Shown here one piece after another: positions 1 through 7,556 of a stretch of DNA of 64,000 bases. The position numbers and the translations under genes were made by a program. This stretch comes from Glaciecola sp947496235. Lineage in GTDB: Bacteria; Pseudomonadota; Gammaproteobacteria; Enterobacterales; Alteromonadaceae. A model generated the notes under the pieces. That model was given only the letters and a program-made list of their open reading frames with translations. It had not been told where the DNA came from and did no database searches. How positions within the stretch are numbered: the first letter of the stretch is position 1; every line of letters begins with the position of its first letter. The stretch is taken from the NCBI RefSeq assembly GCF_050306235.1, contig NZ_JBLWFH010000001.1, forward strand, positions 1 to 64,000, in the 5' to 3' direction.

Positions 1-77
1 GGAGTGGTAGTTCAGTTGGTTAGAATACCGGCCTGTCACGCCGGGGGTCGCGGGTTCGAGTCCCGTCCACTCCGCCA
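1..77 (+). tRNA. tRNA-Asp (GTC)
   Basis: A complete cloverleaf sequence with the anticodon GTC at 35-37, so it decodes aspartate codons. The 5' acceptor strand GGAGTGG pairs with CCACTCC near the 3' end. The T-loop motif GGTTCGAGTCC is present and the CCA tail is encoded at 75-77. It begins at the first base of the window, so further tRNA copies could lie just upstream. It is identical to the copy that follows 17 bases later, and the two are probably processed from one transcript. Confidence 0.97.
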
Positions 78-94
78 GAAAACACCCTACCATT

Positions 95-171
95 GGAGTG
101 GTAGTTCAGTTGGTTAGAATACCGGCCTGTCACGCCGGGGGTCGCGGGTTCGAGTCCCGTCCACTCCGCCA
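95..171 (+). tRNA. tRNA-Asp (GTC), second identical copy
   Basis: Identical over all 77 bases to the tRNA at 1-77, with anticodon GTC at 129-131 and encoded CCA at 169-171. The 17-base spacer is unrelated to the tRNA. Such tandem duplicates are normally kept identical by gene conversion and raise the dosage of an abundant tRNA. The gene ends about 67 bases before lolD. Confidence 0.97.
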
Positions 172-238
172 TTAATGCTTTGTTTTAAAAGTATTTTTCA
201 TATAACATATGGGCAAAAAACGCGGTAAGTGTTCTATC

Positions 239-919
239 ATGTCCAAACCCCTATTAAACTGTCAGCAAATTTGTAAAAGTTACCACGATGGCGCTCAAAG
301 TGTTCAGGTTCTGTCTGGCGTTGATTTACAGATAAATGCGGGCGAATTGGTCGCTATTTTGGGTAGCTCCGGTAGCGGAAAGAGTACTTTATTGCAAATT
401 ATGGGTACGTTGGATGAGCCTGATAGTGGTAAAGTGTATTTTCAAGATCAAGATTTAGTCCAACTCTCGGCTAAAGAACAAGCCAATTTTCGCAATAAAC
501 ATCTAGGTTTTGTATACCAATTTCATCATTTATTACCTGAATTTACCGCAGCTGAAAATGTTGCTATGCCGAAAATGATAGGTGGTACAAAAAAACAACA
601 AGCCTTAGATGAAGCAAAAGAGTTGCTCTCTCAGGTAAAACTAGAACATAGAACCGAACATAGACCTTATCAATTGTCTGGTGGTGAACGCCAAAGAGTC
701 GCCATTGCGCGCGCATTGATTAATCGACCCAGCATAATTATGGCCGATGAACCCACAGGTAATTTAGATGCTGATACCAGTGAGTCGATATTTGAACTAA
801 TTAAATCAATTAATGATTCATTCGGTACTACCTTTATTGTGGTCACCCATGACCAAGGTCTTGCCGGACAAATGCATAGAACGTTGCATTTACGCAATGG
901 TAATTTTAATGCGAAGTGA
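239..919 (+). CDS. lolD: Lipoprotein-releasing system ATP-binding protein LolD
   Basis: ABC-transporter ATPase that powers LolCE, which extracts outer-membrane lipoproteins from the inner membrane and hands them to LolA. The Walker A motif is GSSGSGKST, the signature motif is LSGGERQRVAIARAL, and Walker B is IIMADEPTGNLD. The H-loop histidine lies in VVTHDQ. The start is placed at the ATG at 239, giving 226 residues, close to the usual family length. An in-frame ATG at 209 would add ten poorly conserved residues and has no clear ribosome site. The next gene, a LolC/E permease, starts 11 bases after the stop, so the two form an operon. Confidence 0.93.
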   Translation: MSKPLLNCQQICKSYHDGAQSVQVLSGVDLQINAGELVAILGSSGSGKSTLLQIMGTLDEPDSGKVYFQDQDLVQLSAKEQANFRNKHLGFVYQFHHLLPEFTAAENVAMPKMIGGTKKQQALDEAKELLSQVKLEHRTEHRPYQLSGGERQRVAIARALINRPSIIMADEPTGNLDADTSESIFELIKSINDSFGTTFIVVTHDQGLAGQMHRTLHLRNGNFNAK

Positions 920-930
920 GATTAACGAAT

Positions 931-2154
931 ATGCACTATTTTAGTCGCTTTCTCGCCAAAGGTTTTCGCCATCAACAACAGCATGGATTTATTGGCTTTG
1001 TCACCAAACTATCGGCTATTGGTGTTGGTGTAGGCTGTGCAGCATTAATATTACTTTTAAGTGTAATGAATGGCTTTGAAAGAGAATTAAAAACCTCCTT
1101 GCTTTCACTAGTACCTCACGCTGAATTTATTCAAATAGAAAAACATGGTATTCAGTTATCGCCAGCCTTTAAACAAGCTGTGCAAGCGGATGATCGAGTG
1201 GAACAAATTTATCAAGTGAATAGGGCCGTTGCCTTGTTGCAATATGGAAACGCTTTTAAGTCTTTGGAAATCATTGGAGGAGAACCTAACTATTGGCAAC
1301 ATAAATTCTCCAACAGTATAAATATTAGTAAGTTAGAATCTTCGCCTGACGGAATTTATCTTGCCCATAACGTACTTAGCAATCTAAATATCCAGATGGG
1401 CGATAAGGTTCAGCTTTTGATCCCAGAAACGGATGACAGTTTAAAGTTTAGAACGCCAAAATCCCATTGGTTCGAGGTAATTGGAAGTTTTGATGCCATA
1501 GGGGATTTAAACGACCGTTTAGGGATAGTAAACCCAAATACCCTGAATAAAATTTTGGCATTGGATAGCGGTGCAAGTACCCACATTGAATTTGTGTTAG
1601 AAGACCCATTTCAAGCGCAAACCTTGGTGCGTGAATACGGTTACAAGTTTGACCAACCTATTTACATGTCTAGTTGGTTTAGAATGAACGGGCACCTTTA
1701 TTATGATATTCAACTTGTACGCTTCGTGATTTACATTGTATTAGCTTTGTTGATTTGTATAGCTTGCTTTAACGTTGTATCCAGCTTGGTGATGTCGGTA
1801 AAAGAAAAGAGTAAAGCTATAGCGATACTGAAAACCATGGGCGCCACAGAAACACAAATACGCCAAGTGTTCGTGTTAAGAGGTATTAGAAGTATTTTTC
1901 TTGGATCCTTGTTTGGCTGTCTAGTTGGAATATTGCTATCGCTGTTTTTGCCTGATGTTCTGAATTTTATTGAGCAAACAACGGGATTATCGGTACTTAA
2001 TTCAGGTGTGTATTTTACCAGTACCATTCCATCACAATTGGTTTGGTGGAATGTGTTGGTGACCTTCTTATTTGCGGTTTTTATCGGCTATCTTGCTACT
2101 ATATATCCGGCAAGGAAGGCCGCTAAATTACGGCCTGCATTGCATTTACATTAA
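931..2154 (+). CDS. lolE: Lipoprotein-releasing system permease, LolE/LolC family
   Basis: Integral membrane subunit of the Lol lipoprotein-release ABC transporter. It has one N-terminal membrane segment (about residues 22-45), a large periplasmic domain, and three C-terminal segments with the FtsX-type fold. The coupling region around KEKSKAIAILKTMGA is characteristic of the LolC/LolE family. The ATG at 931 follows AAGTGAG at a suitable distance; a GTG at 916 overlapping lolD is possible but weaker. Its place after lolD matches lolE in the usual lolC-lolD-lolE order. No lolC precedes lolD here, where the tRNAs sit, so lolC is elsewhere or this is the only permease gene. Whether it is LolE, LolC or a LolF-type single permease cannot be settled by eye. 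Confidence 0.85.
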   Translation: MHYFSRFLAKGFRHQQQHGFIGFVTKLSAIGVGVGCAALILLLSVMNGFERELKTSLLSLVPHAEFIQIEKHGIQLSPAFKQAVQADDRVEQIYQVNRAVALLQYGNAFKSLEIIGGEPNYWQHKFSNSINISKLESSPDGIYLAHNVLSNLNIQMGDKVQLLIPETDDSLKFRTPKSHWFEVIGSFDAIGDLNDRLGIVNPNTLNKILALDSGASTHIEFVLEDPFQAQTLVREYGYKFDQPIYMSSWFRMNGHLYYDIQLVRFVIYIVLALLICIACFNVVSSLVMSVKEKSKAIAILKTMGATETQIRQVFVLRGIRSIFLGSLFGCLVGILLSLFLPDVLNFIEQTTGLSVLNSGVYFTSTIPSQLVWWNVLVTFLFAVFIGYLATIYPARKAAKLRPALHLH

Positions 2155-3506
2155 GATTTTTCAGTTAGGTGTTGGAGCTCGTCACTTGCTATCTCATCTT
2201 CAAGATCCATGTTGTTGTAAATATCCTCATCCAATGACTTTTCAGACTTAGCTACTATACAAGTCACGGTACAATCACCGGTAATATTAACCACAGTTCT
2301 TGTCATATCAAGTAAGCGGTCAATCCCTATGATCAGGCCAATGCCTTCTACAGGTAATCCAACTTGCTGTAACACCATAGCTAACATTATTAGTCCAACA
2401 CCAGGGACACCAGCAGTTCCCACAGAGGCAAGTGTTGCAGTCAATATGACCATTAACAATTGCGCCATTGATAAGTCTACACCATAAGCTTGTGCGATAA
2501 ACACAGTGGCAACGCCTTGCATTATAGCAGTACCGTCCATGTTGATAGTCGCACCTAAGGGAATAGTAAAGGAGGCTACACTATTATCTACCCCCAATTT
2601 TTTTTCTGCTGTAGCAAGAGTGATCGGCAAGGTCGCGTTTGAACTGGATGAACTAAATGCAAACAAAGCTGCATCTTTCATTTTTATCATTAATTTTATT
2701 GGGTTTAAGCCAGTAAATACTTTGAGCAAGATTGGGTAGGTAATAATGCCGTGCAATATAAGCAGTATAAACACTAAGATAAAATATTTAGCAATATTAT
2801 AGAATGCATTGAATTCCAAGGTGCTGGCGAGCTTTGCGATTAAGAAGAACACCCCATAAGGTGCAAGTTCCATTATAATAGTGACGATTTTCATGATTAC
2901 GTCATTTAGAAATTCAAATCCCTGTCTGACCTTAGTCCCACTTTCTTTTGCCAAAGACATGGCGATACCAACAAGTATTGAAAATACAATAATTTGTAGC
3001 ATATTGCCGTCGGCCATTGAGGCAATCGGGTTCGAAGGAAACATATCAATGATGACTTGAGCTAGACCTGGTGCTTCTTTGGGTTCAAAAACCGCATCCG
3101 CACCTATATCAAATTTTTCGCCAGGTTTAACTAGTAACGCTGCGACAATAGCGCCAGTTACGGCAATAGCAGTGGTTAATAAGTATAAAGAAACGGATTT
3201 TCCGCCCAGTCGACCTAATTTTTTTGGATCGGATAAACTCGAAACACCACAGACTAAGGATACAAATACCAAAGGTACTACCAGCATCTTTAAACTGTTG
3301 ACAAAAATAGTGCCGCCGATGTGAAAAATATTTTCCACAAAAAAACCGTAGACAGAAAAATCTAACCCAAACAATGAGATAACTAAATCTTTTCCGTCAC
3401 CAAAGGTGCTCCTCATAAACTGTAGGATAAGTCCTATTATGATTCCAGCACACATGCCGATAAGTATTCTGAGAGTTAAATTTGTTTTTTTTGTCGCACT
3501 GGACAT
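2151..3506 (-). CDS. Dicarboxylate/amino acid:cation symporter (DAACS family)
   Basis: Sodium- or proton-coupled inner-membrane transporter for glutamate/aspartate or C4-dicarboxylates. The 451-residue protein has the family's hallmarks: the serine-rich hairpin SSSSSNATLPIT, the substrate/ion-site segment GATINMDGTAIMQG, a glycine-rich second hairpin (VGTAGVPGVG), and the helix with DRLLDMTRTVVNITGD. About eight membrane segments are evident. The tail is acidic and not conserved. It is convergent with lolE and the two genes overlap by 4 bases. The relatives GltP, GltT and DctA differ in substrate, which the sequence alone does not reveal. Confidence 0.9.
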   Translation of the reverse strand: MSSATKKTNLTLRILIGMCAGIIIGLILQFMRSTFGDGKDLVISLFGLDFSVYGFFVENIFHIGGTIFVNSLKMLVVPLVFVSLVCGVSSLSDPKKLGRLGGKSVSLYLLTTAIAVTGAIVAALLVKPGEKFDIGADAVFEPKEAPGLAQVIIDMFPSNPIASMADGNMLQIIVFSILVGIAMSLAKESGTKVRQGFEFLNDVIMKIVTIIMELAPYGVFFLIAKLASTLEFNAFYNIAKYFILVFILLILHGIITYPILLKVFTGLNPIKLMIKMKDAALFAFSSSSSNATLPITLATAEKKLGVDNSVASFTIPLGATINMDGTAIMQGVATVFIAQAYGVDLSMAQLLMVILTATLASVGTAGVPGVGLIMLAMVLQQVGLPVEGIGLIIGIDRLLDMTRTVVNITGDCTVTCIVAKSEKSLDEDIYNNMDLEDEIASDELQHLTEKS

Positions 3507-3645
3507 ACCTAGACCTTCTTATTTTGGTTATGTGTCTTAATACCAAAGGTTAACAACAACCGTCTAAAAGCAAAAGACTCTTTGTTATTTTATATGTTGA
3601 TTTATACCAACGCTTGCAAATCGATCTATAACATAGGTTAACAAA

Positions 3646-5895
3646 ATGAAACACTGTATTCGCACAATTTGGTTTACCCTTCTACTAGGCATGCTTATGG
3701 CATGTGGCGGTGGCGGCGAACCTTTAAGCCGTTCTGAAACCGGCACTCCAACACCAGATCCAGGTGCCACACCACAAACTCTCACTCTGGCTCTCTCTTT
3801 AGTAGATGCAGATGGAAATACAGCGTCGGAAGTCAGTGATGGTTCTCCGTTAACGCTACTTGCAACCGTTACTAATCAAGATGGTAACCCAGTTTCCAAC
3901 AAAGTGGTAACCTTTACCTTCGATAAAGCTGGTTTAGCGAGATTTGGTAATGACGCAGGTTCTGCATTAACCGGTACAGACGGCATTGCGAGGATTGCGA
4001 TTTATGTTGATGATTTATCCGGCAGTGCAAATATTACTGCTAGCGTTGATTCTACAGTAACCGAAAGTATAGGTTTTACATCAGCAGGCTCACAGCAACA
4101 GCAGCCGACAGCAATAGAATTGTTCGCAGACAAGGTCCAATTGCCTTCATCAGGCAACGATACAGTGGTTATTACGGCTATTGTCAAAAACGATAACAAC
4201 ATATTGTTAAGCGACATACCAGTGTCATTTGCAGTGAACAATAATGCATCTTTAACTGTTGTGGATTCCGTAACTGGGGAAGACGGCGCAGCGAGAGCAC
4301 GCTTGTCAACGCAAAATAACCCAGAAAATAGAACCATTACAGTTACGGCCAACGCGGCAAACCTAAATCAAACCTTAGATATAAAAGTAGTTGGTACTGA
4401 AATTTTAGTTAATGGCCCATCGTCCATTATTATCAATGATGTGTCGCCTTTAACCATAGTGGTGTCTGATTCTGATGGTAGAGGAATACCTAATACGCCT
4501 GTTAGCATTTCATCAGACATAGGTACAATTTCTAATCCTGTTCCCGCGGATGCAGACGGAAATCCAATGACAGACAGCAGTGGTCAAGTCAGTGTGGATT
4601 TCTCTTCGTCACAAGCAGGAAATGCTGCTGTGACAGCTTCTGCCTTAAATACAAACATTCAATTTCGAATTAATATTCAACAAGACGATTTTAGTTTCTC
4701 ATCAGTGCCCTCAGAGGATATACCGCTCGGTGATTTAGCACCCCTTGAAATTCGCTGGTTTAAAAATGGGCTTCCTTATGCCAATGGTAATATCGAAGTA
4801 ACATCGTCTCGGGGTAATATAACTGTGGGGGGCAACCCAACCAATGTTACAACTACGGATGCTTTTGGTGTTGCAACAGTACATATTTCATCATCTTTTG
4901 CCGGACCTGCGTCAATTTCTGCTATTGGTACTGATGGCAATGGTCAAACTGTGAGTGCCAGAACCAGCATTGAATTTATCGCTACTGTTCCCCACAGTGT
5001 TTCGGTAGATGCAACGCCTGATTTAATTGGTCCAGAAGGACAAACCTCTACCTTTACAGCAATAGTCCGTGATCAATTGGGTAACCTTGTAAAAGGTGCT
5101 GAAGTTGATTTCACTATAGTGACAGATGATACTGGCGGTAGTATTTCGCCTAACAGAGCCACTACAGATTCAAATGGTATAGCCTCAACAGTTTATACGT
5201 CTAATGCAGTAAGCTCTCAAGATGGTGTTTTGATTCGTGCTGCTACAGGTGGCGTTACTGGCGATGCATATTTAACCGTAGGTGACAGAGCCTTTGATAT
5301 CTCATTAGGTACGGGTACTATTATTCAAAAACCAGATAATTCTACCTACTTAAAAGAGTTTGCTGTGTTTGTCACTGATGCAGCGGGTCGTCCTGTAGCC
5401 AATGCGGAACTAACGGCTTCTGCAAACCCAACCATGGAAAACGCTTACCGCAAAGGTTATTGGAACTGGGATGCAAACGATCGAATTTGGGTGTTGTATG
5501 ATACCAATCCTTTATCACCAACGTATTTAGAAAATACCTATATCAATTGTCCTTCAGAAGATTTCATTATTCGTAACAACCGATTAGATGCAGGAGAAGA
5601 CCGCAATGGTGATGGACAATTAACCCCAGGTAACGTTGCTGTTGTATCGTTTAAAGATGGTGTTTCACGTACCAACGAATTTGGTCAAGCGACAATTGAG
5701 GTGCGTTATCCAAGACAATTTGCGCCTTGGGTAAAACTAGAGATAGTAGTCTCAGGTCAGTCATCTGGTACAGAAGCGTCTGAAAGCCAATTCTTTACAT
5801 TATCAGTCGCTGCTGAAGAGTTAAAAGCAGAAGGTATAAGCCCACCAAATAGCCCATTTGGTCAAAGTTTATTAACCTGCTTTAACACTGATTAA
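3646..5895 (+). CDS. Ig-repeat (Big_1-like) surface lipoprotein
   Basis: A 749-residue predicted lipoprotein. Residues 1-20 form a signal peptide ending in the lipobox LMAC, followed by a glycine run. Mature Cys20 would be lipidated. The rest is a chain of about six immunoglobulin-like modules of 90-100 residues. Each shows the bacterial Ig-like pattern, with phrases such as DGNPVSNKVVTFTF and a closing DGIA motif (for example TDSNGIASTVYTS). These are the fold units of intimin/invasin-type proteins. The last 180 residues are less regular and include a calcium-loop-like DRNGDGQ. The role is probably structural or adhesive at the outer membrane; the partner is unknown. A strong terminator follows. 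Confidence 0.8.
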   Translation: MKHCIRTIWFTLLLGMLMACGGGGEPLSRSETGTPTPDPGATPQTLTLALSLVDADGNTASEVSDGSPLTLLATVTNQDGNPVSNKVVTFTFDKAGLARFGNDAGSALTGTDGIARIAIYVDDLSGSANITASVDSTVTESIGFTSAGSQQQQPTAIELFADKVQLPSSGNDTVVITAIVKNDNNILLSDIPVSFAVNNNASLTVVDSVTGEDGAARARLSTQNNPENRTITVTANAANLNQTLDIKVVGTEILVNGPSSIIINDVSPLTIVVSDSDGRGIPNTPVSISSDIGTISNPVPADADGNPMTDSSGQVSVDFSSSQAGNAAVTASALNTNIQFRINIQQDDFSFSSVPSEDIPLGDLAPLEIRWFKNGLPYANGNIEVTSSRGNITVGGNPTNVTTTDAFGVATVHISSSFAGPASISAIGTDGNGQTVSARTSIEFIATVPHSVSVDATPDLIGPEGQTSTFTAIVRDQLGNLVKGAEVDFTIVTDDTGGSISPNRATTDSNGIASTVYTSNAVSSQDGVLIRAATGGVTGDAYLTVGDRAFDISLGTGTIIQKPDNSTYLKEFAVFVTDAAGRPVANAELTASANPTMENAYRKGYWNWDANDRIWVLYDTNPLSPTYLENTYINCPSEDFIIRNNRLDAGEDRNGDGQLTPGNVAVVSFKDGVSRTNEFGQATIEVRYPRQFAPWVKLEIVVSGQSSGTEASESQFFTLSVAAEELKAEGISPPNSPFGQSLLTCFNTD

Positions 5896-5910
5896 TAATG
5901 AAGTTATAGA

Positions 5911-5940
5911 AAAATCCCGCTTAAAAACGGGATTTTTTTA
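5911..5940. terminator. Rho-independent terminator between the Ig lipoprotein and astB
   Basis: The 9-bp arms AAAATCCCG (5911-5919) and CGGGATTTT (5928-5936) enclose an 8-base loop and end in a run of T. The opposite strand also has a short T run, so the hairpin can serve both convergent genes. Confidence 0.85.
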
Positions 5941-7275
5941 TTTTTGAAACGGGTAAACTGAACCCAAGTTTAAAATTCCCGTTAATTCATCTAACGCTGT
6001 TCTAGATTCATTTAATAGTTGTGGATCAGCAAGATCTTGAGGTGCAAGTTGATCTCTGTAGTGCGAATTTACCCATTGGCAAAGCTGTAAATATTTTCTA
6101 TCAGTGATGATGCACTCGGAATTAACCGCATTTAATTCCTCGTTATTCATAGCAACACGAAGGCGTAAACAAGCAGGACCGCCTCCATTTTGCATACTCT
6201 GCTTAACATCAAAAAAGTGGACTTTTTTAATCGGTGAATTAGATTCCACCAATTTTTCGAGATACTGATTTACGCTAGGAATTTGCTGACATTCAAGTGG
6301 TGCAATAATGACCATATCTCCGTTAGGCAGATTCACCAGTTGAGTATTGAATAAATAGCTCTTAACGGCATCTATAATAGGTACGTCTTGAGTGCTAACT
6401 TCAATAAAGTGAAAGTCGTCTGAACCATAGGCTTTCAATAACTGTTGTTGTACTTCACCGGTATTTAAAAATGCTTGTTGATGATAGAAAAGAACATTTT
6501 TATTGCCCACAGCGATTACATCATTATGAAATACACCTTGGTCAATAACATCGGGATTTTGTTGAGCGAATACGGTTTTCTCTTCTTTTAAGCCATGTAA
6601 TCGAGCTATCGCTTGACTAGCTTCAAAGGTTTGGCGCGCTGGGAATTTTTGCGGCATAGGTTTGCTACCATCAAACGCATATTTACCAAACACAAAGAAT
6701 TCCACCCCTTGTTGGCCATAGTCACTGCAAAATCTTGTATGATTAGCCGCGCCCTCATCCCCGAAGTGATCATTGTCTGGTAAGTGTTTATGATGTGAAA
6801 AATACTGTTCGTCAGCAAAGGTCGCCGCCAAAATATTGCCTGTCACTTTCGGTTCAATGGCGCGGTGAAATTTATTAGTCAAATTTGCAGGCGTAAAATG
6901 TACCTTATTATCAGCAGTATCAGCACTAGGGGATACTGTGGCAGCGTTCGCAGTCCACATACTAGAGGCAGAACTACATGCCATTAGTAAATGCGGGGCT
7001 TTTTTATAAGCTGCTGCTAAGACTTCAGTATCATTCCCGGTAAATCCTAAACGACGTAAAGTATGAGTATCCGGACGCTCTTGAGGGGCCAAAACGCCTT
7101 GAATCAGGCCTAAATCACTCAGGGCCTTCATTTTCTCTAACCCTTGCAGAGCGGCTTGCTTCGGATTACTATTCGCCCGCGCGTTAGCGGTAGAAGCAAC
7201 ATTCCCATAGGAGAGACCTGCATAATTATGTGTAGGCCCAACTAGACCATCAAAATTTGCTTCAATTGCTGTCAT
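5938..7275 (-). CDS. astB: N-succinylarginine dihydrolase AstB
   Basis: Second step of the arginine succinyltransferase (AST) pathway: it hydrolyses N2-succinylarginine to N2-succinylornithine, two ammonia and CO2. The 445-residue length matches the family. The N-terminus ANFDGLVGPTHNYAGLS and the C-terminal segment QNGGGPACLRLRV, which contains the catalytic cysteine region of this amidinotransferase-fold family, are clearly recognisable. It stands alone here; the other ast genes are not in the window. It is cytoplasmic. The upstream 280 bases separate it from divergent topA and hold both promoters, but I see no clear ArgR box. Confidence 0.95.
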   Translation of the reverse strand: MTAIEANFDGLVGPTHNYAGLSYGNVASTANARANSNPKQAALQGLEKMKALSDLGLIQGVLAPQERPDTHTLRRLGFTGNDTEVLAAAYKKAPHLLMACSSASSMWTANAATVSPSADTADNKVHFTPANLTNKFHRAIEPKVTGNILAATFADEQYFSHHKHLPDNDHFGDEGAANHTRFCSDYGQQGVEFFVFGKYAFDGSKPMPQKFPARQTFEASQAIARLHGLKEEKTVFAQQNPDVIDQGVFHNDVIAVGNKNVLFYHQQAFLNTGEVQQQLLKAYGSDDFHFIEVSTQDVPIIDAVKSYLFNTQLVNLPNGDMVIIAPLECQQIPSVNQYLEKLVESNSPIKKVHFFDVKQSMQNGGGPACLRLRVAMNNEELNAVNSECIITDRKYLQLCQWVNSHYRDQLAPQDLADPQLLNESRTALDELTGILNLGSVYPFQK

Positions 7276-7556
7276 TGTTTTCTCCTATTAAATTGAATAA
7301 ACGCTACTAGGCGGTGGATAAATACACAAATTTTGTCGCGATTATACGGTTTTAATTTAGTTTGCCAATATTTAACAATAGAAAACTCATTATAAAACAA
7401 TGACTTTTGTAACTTTTAATAGATATTTATATAGAACAGCTTGTTTTCTATTCACTTTGTAGATATATGTTAAAAAAGGAAAATTAACCCGTTGCTTGCC
7501 AAACTATAGATAAAAATTCTAGCAAGCACCTAAAATATATAAGGTTTTCTCTCTTA

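Noticed and set aside
209..238. An upstream ATG start for lolD.
   Set aside because: The extra ten residues are not expected in LolD, and the region has no ribosome-binding site; the ATG at 239 gives the normal length.
3585..3785. A 66-residue minus-strand frame over the start of the Ig-repeat lipoprotein.
   Set aside because: The plus-strand signal peptide and lipobox are convincing, and the opposite frame has no support.
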